Position numbers and translations under genes: made by a program. Source: Gyromitra esculenta (lineage: Eukaryota; Ascomycota; Pezizomycetes; Pezizales; Discinaceae). From it: a DNA stretch of 64,000 bases. The DNA lies in contig JBCAML010000010.1 of NCBI GenBank assembly GCA_038503075.1, positions 1,674,001 through 1,738,000 of the forward strand. Reading direction: 5' to 3'. The notes beneath the pieces are model-generated. The model worked only from the letters and a program-made list of their open reading frames with translations, was not told the origin of the DNA and searched no databases. This document shows positions 13,758 through 22,493 of this stretch, piece by piece (the first letter of the stretch is position 1; every line of letters starts with the position of its first letter).

Positions 13758-13758
<1 letters not shown>
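13673..13758 (+). repeat. tRNA-like element, copy 2, 5' part (interrupted by the LINE)
   Basis: The sequence begins GGGTACGTAGTTTAGTGG, like the other tRNA-like copies, and stops after ...CCTGGGTT inside the T-loop/B-box, where the (TAG)n tract of the LINE begins. The missing 17 nt (CGAGTCCTAGCGTGCCC) lie at 20601-20617, beyond the LINE. Joined, the parts make a 103-nt element with a closed acceptor stem (GGGTACG/CGTGCCC) and T-arm. The last 12 nt (13747-13758, AGGACCTGGGTT) are repeated at 20589-20600. Confidence 0.8.

Positions 13759-13790
<32 letters not shown>
13758..13790 (+). repeat. (TAG)11 microsatellite, the (CTA)n 3' tail of the LINE
   Basis: Eleven TAG units on the plus strand read (CTA)11 on the coding strand of the LINE and sit exactly at its junction with the tRNA-like element. 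Most LINEs end in poly(A); short tandem-repeat tails occur in I-type elements. Between this tract and the ORF2 stop (13791-14035) is a 3' UTR that is A-rich on the plus strand and T-rich on the element's own strand. Confidence 0.85.
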
Positions 13791-14035
13791 AATTCATTTA
13801 CGCATCCAACCCTTGGGTTATGGCGATCGCACTATCTAACCAAACAACCAAACACAAAACAAAACAAAACAATAAAACTAACAATAAAAAAAATAAAAAT
13901 AAAATAAAATAAAAATAAAACATAAAAAATAAAAAATAATAATAAGATAACCATAAAACATATCACTAATTAAACCATCGAACTAACAATTTAACTCTTC
14001 TCACTCCATATTTATCTTAACCTCAATTTCTCTTC

Positions 14036-17000
14036 CTACTTCTCCAAATCCCCGTATCCCCATTCTAGCTCCCTATCTTCCTCTTTTTTCTCCTCTCTCT
14101 CACATCGTCTATTTTCTTTAAACTCCTTCCATATCTTAACGCCATACTGTATCCCCTCTTGAGAATATAGGAGTTCTTTAACTCCTACCTTTTTCTCCAA
14201 CTCTTCTTCAGCTTTATATCTGGAATCAATAGTAAACATACATTCTTCCAAGATATGTTTTACGTTTTGGCTTCCTTTTCCGCATTCGCATTGGTCGTCT
14301 TCGCTCTTCTTGATTTTGACTCGATATGCGTTGGTCCAGATATGTCCTGTTCTGAGTCTTCCGATAATGACTTTTTGACTTCGTTCGTCATCCGGGATTT
14401 TCGTCTCTCTTCGCGTTTTTGGGCTGCCGTCATAGCTTTTCCCTTTTCTTGGGTCGGTGCTCCATTGTTCTTGCCATTCTTCATCGGTTTCTCTTCGCGC
14501 TTTCGAGTTTAGGTAGGATATTGATATGAACCAATCTTTATCTTTGGTTTTTTCGCATCCTGCTTTGGCCAGTATGTCTGCTTTTTCATTTCCGACCGTA
14601 TTCGCATGTGCTTTTACCCATTCGAGGGTTGTGGTTATCCCTCTTGTTTTGGCTTCATCAATCTCCCATCTTATCCTTCTCGCCATCATTTCTCCAGCTC
14701 CCGCCTCCCTCTTCTTCACCCTCATCATCGCTTCTTGGCTGTCCGTTCTGATAACCAAGGTCGTTACCCCTTTCTCTCTGCACTCTTTCATCCCCTGTTC
14801 TACCGCCTTCTTTATTCCCACCATCTCTGCATCCATAATCTCCATTTCTTCTCCCATTCCATAACTTCCTTCCCAAATCACTCCTCCCCACCTGTCGATT
14901 CTACATACTCCAACCCCTACTTTCCCTCCTTTCTTAGACCCATCGGTATACATAACTACTTCATCTCTCTCTTCTCTTCTTCTCCTTTGTTTCTCCAGGT
15001 CTTCCTTATCCCCACTCCCGATCCTAATCACCAACTCTCCTCTTATCTTTTCCTCCCACTTTTTCTCCTTCCTTTCTATTTCCTCGCATTTTTCCACCTT
15101 TTTCCATCTTCTTTGGATATCTTCACCTATCCTTGCTAGCCCACACCTTACTCCCCCCCTTTTTCCCACTTTTTTAATCCCCTTTTTTCCCCATTCTTCT
15201 TCATCATTTTTCCTCCTTCTTTTTTCCTCCTCTTGTTCTTTAATCTCCCTCTCGGCTAACTTTCTCATTGGGTGGCTTCTCTCCTTATTCATTGCTTTAA
15301 TAGCAATTCTCTTTTGTCTTTCGTTGAGTCGCAGTGCCGTTGGTACGAGATCGTTTTCAACTCGAATCGCTCCTCCCGGCGTGGTTCTCAAATATCCTCC
15401 CAACTTGCGCATCGCCTCTTCGTCCGCTCTGTCCATTTTTTCCGCCAGTCCTTTTTGCCCCGTCCACCACACTCTTGATCCATAATCCATCACACTTCTT
15501 GCACACCCTATATACATTTTCCTCATATTTCCTACCCCGCATCCTTCCTCTCCTTTCACTAATCTTCTCATTTTTGCCACTACATTCTTGCTCTTCTTCA
15601 CCTTAATCTCCACATGGCTCTTAAAATTCAACTCTCTGTCCAGCCACACTCCTAGCCACCTCATCACCTTGCTTTCTTCTTTTCCCATGCTCTTTGGCGT
15701 ATAAAATTTTTCCTCTTCCGCCATTTCTTTTTCCTTTCCTAGCCTTATCCATTCCAATTTATCCTCTGCGAACTTAACATCGTTCTCTTCCGCCCACTTA
15801 TACGCCTCCGCCATCAATTTCTCCCCTCTCTCTATAACTTCCTCCCAATCATCTCCAGCGACTACCATCGTAATATCATCGATAAAGGTTGGAATGATTA
15901 CATCGCTCGGCATATGTTCCTCGCAGTATGTTTCCATTTGTTCGAGTAGCGGTGCTATATATGTGTTAAATAGCAATGGTGATATCGGGCTTCCTTGTGG
16001 GATTCCTGTATCCACTTTCTCCCATTCCGCTTCTCTACCATCAAACCTTAGCTTGACTTCTCTATCTTTCATAAAACTTTCGACCCAGGTTACTAGCTCT
16101 TCTTCAACTCCTACTGCTCGCAGTCTGTTGCCTAGTCTTTTCCGTGCCACATTCGGGAACGCCTGGTCGATATCCACTGCTACTATCATCACCTTCTTTC
16201 CCTCTTTCTGCTTCTCTCTTGCCCAGTCTAGTGTCTATTCCACGCACTCCTCTGAACCTCTTCCCTTTCTTCCCCCCCACTGCCACTTATGCATTTTCTT
16301 TTTCTCCTCAATTCTCCTTCCGATTCTTCCTTCCACTATCTTCTCGAGCACTTTCGCTAGCGTATTGAGTAGGGAGACTGGCCTATAGCTTCTCGGTGTC
16401 GTATAGTCTCCTTTGCCCGGCTTGGGTATAATCGCCCCAATCGTTTTTCTCCATAGTTTCGGGTGTTCGCCTTCTTGAAGGATCACATTCATCCCTTCAA
16501 CTAGTTTGGCTCTGTATGTACTGCCCAGTTTTTTGAGAACTTCAGGTAGTATTCCGTCCGGTCCGGGGGCCTTTTTGTTCCCTTGGGAATTTATTGCGTC
16601 TTCGACTTCCTTTTCCGTTATCTTCGATAGTTGGCCTTTCGGTATTGTCGCTGGGTTTCGCTCCTGGTCCCTTTCTGGTGCTTTTGGGAAGAGTTTACTT
16701 CGAAGTAGCTTTTCTTTTTCTTGGAAGTTGTCGGCGCGCGTATTCGTTTCCTTATCTCTTAATGTCGGCATTTTCGTATGGATCCTTTGGTTGAGTGACC
16801 TCCACACCGTCCACATTTCACTCTGACTTTTAGCTTCTCCTATAAAGCTATCCCACATTTCCTTCTTTTTCTTTCTTATCAATTTAAACAGTTCGTTCCT
16901 CTCTTTTTTCCAATTTATTTGTTCCTCTTCTTTCCATTCTCCTTTTCCTTTTCTTGCCCACCTCCGACACTTGCTTACTTCCTTTCTCTTTTCCTTCACT

Positions 17001-17998
17001 TCCTTATCGAACCATTTTTTACTTCTCCACATCATCCTCGCTTCCGGTATCCCTTCTCTCATTGCCTCCGTGGCTACTTCCGTTAGTATCCTGGCAATGT
17101 CCTCGATCCTTTTCCCCTCGATTGCCTCTTCCCATGCTAGCTCTTTGTCTAACCACATGGCTTCCGCTTTTTTTTGGACCTCCTCCCAGTCTGCTTTTTT
17201 TAGATTCCATCGTTTGCTGAGGGGGTTCGATACCCTGTCCGCTTCTACCGCATACGTGATCTCAATTGTTGCATGATCTGATCTGGTGTCCTTCTCTTCT
17301 ACAATCCGCCAGTTACACTTCCTCGCCATATTTTCCAACACCCACGTTAGATCCAATACCGATCCGTCGCGCCCTCTTCTTCTCGTGATCCTATCAATTT
17401 CGTTTAGTAGTACTAGTTCTTCTGCATCTACTACCTTCATTATCATTTCCTCCCTTATGCTTCCTTTCTTCGTATCCCATAGTGCTCCTTTCGCATTAAA
17501 ATCGCCTAGCACCATTAGATCTACCCCCTGTCCTAACCCCTCTTTCCACTCTTCCATACACCATCCTTTTCTTTTTTTGTGGTCCTGGTTGTATATGTTG
17601 CAGATCCTCAAGGTCCGGCCTTTTTTCATCTGAACATCCATAATACTTGCATCCCAGTGGTCCCACAAATCGTCTCGTATTGTGTATTTTATTCCGCTAT
17701 CTTTTCTTACCATCCACATTACCCTTCCACTCTCTTCTCCCCTCCCCTGTTTATACACAATTTCGTATCCGTTGTGTCCGACGGTAATTTGATTGTTTCC
17801 TACGTCAGTTATTCCGCTTACCTTTTTCCCTCTGCTTTTGCTCCCTATCCATGGCTCTTGTATCGCAATTATGTCCGCGCTCGCACTGTCGTCCATAAGG
17901 TTCTGCATAACATTCGTTGATCGGTTACAGTTGTGTTGCACTATCGTCACCCCCTCTCCCCTTGTCCCTAGTCCTTCGTTTTTGTCGTATCGATTCAT
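14036..17998 (-). CDS. LINE ORF2: endonuclease, reverse transcriptase, RNase H; one in-frame TAG
   Basis: The frame spans 1,320 residues counting one TAG (codon 588, 16235-16237) that cuts it into a 587-aa part and a downstream part. The N-terminal exonuclease-endonuclease-phosphatase domain shows QEPW (about 47-50), LGDFNA and SDHATIE, expected to nick target DNA. The reverse transcriptase has KAPGPDGI, SYRPVSLLN, VAVDIDQAF (catalytic Asp about 609), GIPQGSPISPLLF and FIDD (Asp 707-708). RNase H keeps TDGS (Asp about 1019), Glu about 1058, RTDS (Asp about 1086) and a KAHANTVGNEKAD motif (Asp about 1141). The C-terminus has a CxC...HxxxxC zinc-binding pattern (about 1237-1253). The stop lies between reverse transcriptase motifs, and the frame is intact on both sides, so a single CAG-to-TAG-type change is plausible. 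The ATG overlaps the ORF1 stop as TAATG. Confidence 0.9.
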
Positions 17999-20012
17999 TA
18001 CTTCCTATTTGGTTGGGGGGTGCTATTTCCTCGAATACCTCGCATCTTGTGGTCCCATGTCGAATGGCCGATCCCGTTGCATTCTCCGCACTTCTTGGCG
18101 TTCCTGCACTGCCACCACCTGTGTCCCTTCTCCTGGCACTTGTTGCATTCTGGTTTAGCTGAGGTCATACCATTTTGAGTGAATTCCCTCATCCACATGG
18201 CGTAATGTCCCTGCGCCTTGCATACTGTATATCCTTCCTCGTCACGAGATCGGTACCAAGGGCTCTTTAGGATCTCCTCTCTTTCCGATGCCTTCGCAAC
18301 GTGTACCACTACCGCTTGTGCTCTTCCGTCTGGTTTCATATTCCTGATATCAGCTAGCCATCTTGGCTTCTTCATAATCTTGACTCCCCATGCCTTCTCC
18401 AACAATTCCTGGATACCTTCCATATTGTCCTTCCACTCACTTACGTTCCAGCCCTGTACGACTATGCCTGCCCATGTATCGAGTGCTCTAGCCTTTACAT
18501 TTCTTTCTGCAAGTTGGTTGACGATTTTCCCCCTATTTTCTCCTTTGTTGAGAACGATCTTCAATTCGCCCTTCATCGTTACGTTTACTTTTTGGATTTC
18601 GCTTGCCTCGATTCCTAGCCCTACAGCTTCACTCATTAGCTCTTCCTGGGTTGGCATCTTGCCCTCTTCCTTGGCTGTTAGCTTTTTCGCAACTACCACG
18701 GCCGCGTTGTTTTCCTTCGTTCGCTCACTCTCCTTCTCCACCATCTTCTTCTGGAAGGCTGCTTTAGCCTTTACCGCTACCTCCTTCTCTCGGTTTACCT
18801 GTTTCCACTCCGATGAGGCAGGCGCTTGGGTTCTGGCTATGTCCGCATAGCTAACCTTTCGTTCTTGGCCCTTATTGATGGGTTGTTGCGACTTCGCTGG
18901 TGGTATTAGCGTTGGCGCAGTTGGCATCGGCGTATTTTTCCTCGGGCTTTGGCCCTTCCAATATCTGACCTCCCTTTTCAGCTCTTCTACTTCTCTTCCT
19001 AGCCCAAATATCCGATTCTCCATTTTTTCCATCCTCTCTTCTATTGTCCACTTTCTTCTAACTGATGGTTCTCCCCTCTCTGGTGTCTGCTTTTTGACTT
19101 CTTCTCTCCCTTTTCCTTTGTCGATAGTTGCAATATGTGCGAATTTGCTTGCGAGTAGCCCCGTGACTACTGCCCTGGTGATTGCCCTCTTAGTGTTCTT
19201 TATCACCCTAATGCTTCCGGTTCCGCCGCCGTTTTTTTTTTTTCCCCATCGTTCATGCTTCTTTTCCTTTTTTCCCTCTTTTCTTCCCTTACTCTTTCTA
19301 CCTCACTCTCCAAGGCTTCCCTTATCTCCCCTGCATTTCCGTCTTTTCTTCCATTCTTCTTGCATTCCTCCGTGATTTCCTTAACCATTTCCTCCCATAC
19401 TTTTTCCTCTATTTCGCTCAACCACTCGTCCTCCATTTCTATATCTTTCTCATCTCTTTCTTGGTCCTCCTCCTTCTCCTTTTTCTCCATGTGCTCCCTC
19501 ATCAACTTCGTTTGCGCCATCTCTTCCTCATATATTCTATCTTCCTCCTTATACGCTTCGCTGAGATCTCCCGGGAATGGTACAACTGGTGGCATCTCGT
19601 CACTCTCATATCCCTCATGAAAGGTTCGATTTCCGCCGTATACTGATTGTGTTGGCGTTTTTTCTCCACTTTCCTCCTCCTCGCTCTCGGTATCGCTATC
19701 GACCTCCATCACCTCGACTTCCTGTTCCTTTCTTTTTCCCTTTTCCATCTTCTTTTCTTCATTGTCCCACTTCGTTCTATCGATGAACTTCTCCTCGATT
19801 TCGACCATCCTCCTGGTGCTACCTTTCGATCTGCTTTCCCAAACGTACCACTTGGCTCCTTGGCCCAATGGGTGTGTAAAGTCTGGCCCGGCAAAAGTCC
19901 TTCCGTAAAAGGGGTGGGGTTCTGATGTCGCGCATCCGTTCTTCCACCACACCTCTTCATATTTAACTCCGTTCCTAGTTGCCGTCCTGTTGATTAGTTC
20001 GTTAAGTTCCAT
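17998..20012 (-). CDS. LINE ORF1: nucleic-acid-binding Gag-like protein, frameshifted at A12
   Basis: Two overlapping frames (19203-20012 and 17998-19206) form one protein of about 670 aa if one base is adjusted at a run of 12 A (T12 on the plus strand at about 19232-19243). Reading past the run gives KKNGGGTGSIRVIKNTK, joining the two parts smoothly. The N-terminal part contains a WWKNG...WYVWE region, then a very acidic stretch. The second part has a short coiled coil (ERMEKMENRIFGLGREVEEL), a central RNA-binding-like domain, and two zinc knuckles near the C-terminus: CNKCQEKGHRWWQC (CCHC) and CGECNGIGHSTWDH (last ligand His). ORF1 proteins of LINEs bind the element RNA. The frameshift may be a mutation, a sequencing error in the homopolymer, or programmed slippage; I cannot separate these. 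Confidence 0.85.
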
Positions 20013-20020
20013 ACTGATTC

Positions 20021-20119
20021 CTTATCTTATCTTATCTGATAGTGCTTATTAGATTTCTTATCTTATCAATATCTTATCTTGTTTTGATCTAGATCTTATC
20101 TAGTCGCTTAAGATCTTAT
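20021..20119 (-). promoter_or_regulatory. Cluster of eight GATAAG motifs in the LINE 5' UTR
   Basis: On the element's coding strand the motif GATAAG occurs eight times in about 100 bp directly upstream of ORF1 (CTTATC on the plus strand at 20021, 20026, 20031, 20057, 20062, 20073, 20095 and 20114). GATA factors of fungi, such as AreA-type nitrogen regulators, bind HGATAR. The cluster could drive or modulate LINE transcription; that is inference. Confidence 0.6.
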
Positions 20120-20588
20120 CGTTGTCCAATCGGTTCTGGAGTCTTCCGAGAGGTTCTAGTAGCCTTGGCGACAAAGTGATGCGTTGTCTCTGTATGGGTA
20201 AGGGTTCGAATTTCCTCCGAGGTATCGCCGAGTTTCTATCTAATTAGAGGATTTTCGCTATCTCTTTTTTAATAATAACCCAGCAGTAAACAATAACAAA
20301 GGCCCAGGCTTTGGGTCTGAACATAAAGCTAATCAATAGCTTATCTGGTTGTGGAGATACTTGCTAAAAACCCGAAAATTGGTTGAGAATGGGCCAATTT
20401 TGGTGGGGTTACCACTCAGAAAACCGAGGTGGGAACACCAAAAACCGCAAAAGTTGAGTTGGTTTTTCGCGGGTGGGTATGCTGATAGAGAATTGTCTGC
20501 TGATTTTGAATATATGCCTGGTTTGTTGTTTAGACTGTTGGTTGTTGAGTTATTTCCAAAAATTCGTCCTGTCGTGGTGGTTGTCGCT

Positions 20589-20617
20589 AGGACCTGGGTT
20601 CGAGTCCTAGCGTGCCC
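20589..20617 (+). repeat. Second copy of the 12-nt target duplication and 3' end of tRNA-like copy 2
   Basis: Positions 20589-20600 repeat AGGACCTGGGTT found at 13747-13758. Positions 20601-20617 supply the missing 3' end of the tRNA-like element: the rest of the T-loop, the T-stem strand CCTAG and the acceptor strand CGTGCCC, which pairs with GGGTACG at 13673-13679. A 9-bp inverted repeat (CGCTAGGAC/GTCCTAGCG, 20585-20612) overlaps the junction. Confidence 0.8.
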
Positions 20618-22392
20618 ACTGCATTTTCTCAATTTCTCTTTCAGAGTCTGCTGCTATGCTGTTTCAGTAATTGCCAACAGGAATAAGCAACCTATATCAA
20701 CTTACCGCCAGTAATGAGATAATGACTGAGGGCGGAGCGTCCGACTACGTTGGCGAGTAAAATGTACTTTTACCTACAAACAAATTAAATGATAGAGAAA
20801 TATAATTGCTCGGTTCTCTAAATATTGGCGAGGAGAAGGCCCCGTATTTATACTAACTGCTTCTCATCACCATCCTCATTACTATGATCTTAAATCTTGA
20901 TGTGTGGAAACACTCTTCACTAGTTACCGGATTTGCTAACTGAGGACACAAAAGGTGCTATAGTATGTCCTCAGCTACTCGATCAAGTAAATGAGTAGTG
21001 CAACTCTAGATATTTCGACACAAATTTCGAACCTTTCCTCTACAGGTCCTTGGCAGACAAAACGCCGCATAATCAAGCCTTACTATTTAATCTACTTCGA
21101 CTTAAAGGAAATCTGCCTGCGTATTTCGTGCGACGATTCTCCAATATGTGGGTACCTGACTCAAGCTACCAGGGCTTCTCAATACCGCCTTGTTATTCAT
21201 AGCTCTCGAATCTATTACATGACTGCTCTACCGGGAACTCATTTCAGCTATTGAGCTATTTTTGGACAATATCCTCAGCACATTCAATAGTAGGAAGATA
21301 GGATATCTCTAGGATTACGCCGATTGATGTCCGATGCCGATAGAGCGCAATTTTGGAAGGATAAGCGCAAAAGTACCGTGATGCTTAGGCCACGTTCATA
21401 GTAAAGGGGGATCAACTTTCAAGGTAAATGCCGCACCATATGGGGTGAAGGTAGAATAAGCTATAGCTATTGACTTATCTCCCACCAGCGGCACGGCCCC
21501 GTTATCTATTTCGTATCCTATTCTCTCTCCAAATACAGCGGAGATGAAATATATATCTCTAACCCGCTTGTAGTTCATGCTGCTGCCGTTGCCTTGTCTT
21601 CTATATATCTTCTCCTGATGATCGAGTGGAGTCAAGGTTATACTCAACGCAATCCGTCTGAAAGCGGAAGGCTATGGGTCCACGAGGATGAGCCACCCCG
21701 CAGATTGTGTAACTGGTTGTCTTCACAACATAATGATCTAGGATAGTAGAAACAATATAGAACTTCCTTGCACGATACACCATGCCTAAATTCAGGCTTT
21801 TTCGCAAGATTGCGTGTGCGGTCTGCTCTCCGGGAGCCTCAATATATCCGCGACTTGGTAATCAGAATTCGCCCAAAGTGTAAATCACATGGATGTGTAA
21901 TGAGGAATCTTACTAAAGGTATGCGGTTCGCCAACTGCCCGAGGGATCTCGTGTCGCATTAAGGCCATGTCTTCTCCTTCGGGCCGACCCTTGAAACAAT
22001 TTTAGCTTTCGCAAAGCGCATCGGGGCCTCGGAGAATATATTATGCGTTTTCCTATTCCTCGAAATGCAGATGAAGGTCGGGAGCCTAAGAATTACGAGA
22101 TATAGTAGATATGCGAGGGAAAAGGCATGGTAAAAAACAAACTAAGACAGTGATTGCATTTAAAGTTGGAGTATGACATTCACAACGATAGCGACCACTT
22201 CACGTAGCCGGTGTAGATGCTGAACAAGTATCTTCTAGGAGAGATCGCACTTGTGGCTCGATCGGGTCGAGTGGTAGCGACATGGTCCAAGTGCGAACTG
22301 GACTGTTTCTTGGCAACATTACTATGCTCCGCTAACGTACGCTAAGGTAGTAGACAGAGGCTAAATGGCGCGACAGATTATCCAACACATTA
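20618..22392. other. Intergenic, no gene seen
   Basis: No convincing coding frame. On the minus strand around 21180-21262 there are D-arm-like and T-loop-like words (GGTAGAGC, ATTCGAGAG) that do not close into a tRNA. Confidence 0.4.
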
Positions 22393-22493
22393 GGGTACAT
22401 AGTTAAGTGGTATAACACCTCGACATCATCTGAATACGCTGCTAGTCAGAACTCGGGGTGGCAGGAGTGCTGAGTTCGATTCTCAGAGTATCC
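22393..22493 (+). repeat. tRNA-like element, copy 3
   Basis: This 101-nt copy has the A-box-like AGTTAAGTGG and an intact T-arm (CTGAG, TTCGATT, CTCAG). The acceptor-like ends GGGTACA/AGTATCC have a terminal mismatch and one G-T pair. The conserved central segment (CTGAATACGCTGCTAG...) is present. Similarity to copy 4 extends past the tRNA-like part: CCAACACAT before it and CCTTTTA after it, so these two share flanks as repeats do. Confidence 0.7.

Larger units (their letters stand above)
13759..20588 (-). mobile_element. Tad/I-like non-LTR retrotransposon (LINE), nearly full length, inserted in a tRNA-like B-box
   Basis: The 6.8-kb element is on the minus strand. From its 5' end it has a UTR of about 575 bp, ORF1 (RNA-binding protein with zinc knuckles), ORF2 (apurinic-type endonuclease, reverse transcriptase, RNase H, zinc-binding C-terminus), a T-rich 3' UTR and a (CTA)11 tail. 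A 12-nt direct repeat, AGGACCTGGGTT, flanks it (13747-13758 and 20589-20600), as expected of target-primed reverse transcription. It splits a tRNA-like element in the T-loop. Domain content (endonuclease plus RNase H plus CCHC) fits the Tad/I group of fungal LINEs. It is probably inactive now: ORF1 has a one-base frameshift and ORF2 one TAG. The damage is slight, so the insertion is likely young. Confidence 0.9.

Noticed and set aside
14255..19960. Many plus-strand frames over the LINE (for example 14526-14864, 18218-18850)
   Set aside because: They are shadows of the purine-rich minus-strand ORFs; their Ser/Leu/Phe/Pro-rich composition comes from the complementary CT bias.
21180..21262. Minus-strand tRNA-like words (TAGCTCAAT, GGTAGAGC, ATTCGAGAG)
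   Set aside because: The order and spacing do not allow D, anticodon and T arms together with an acceptor stem.
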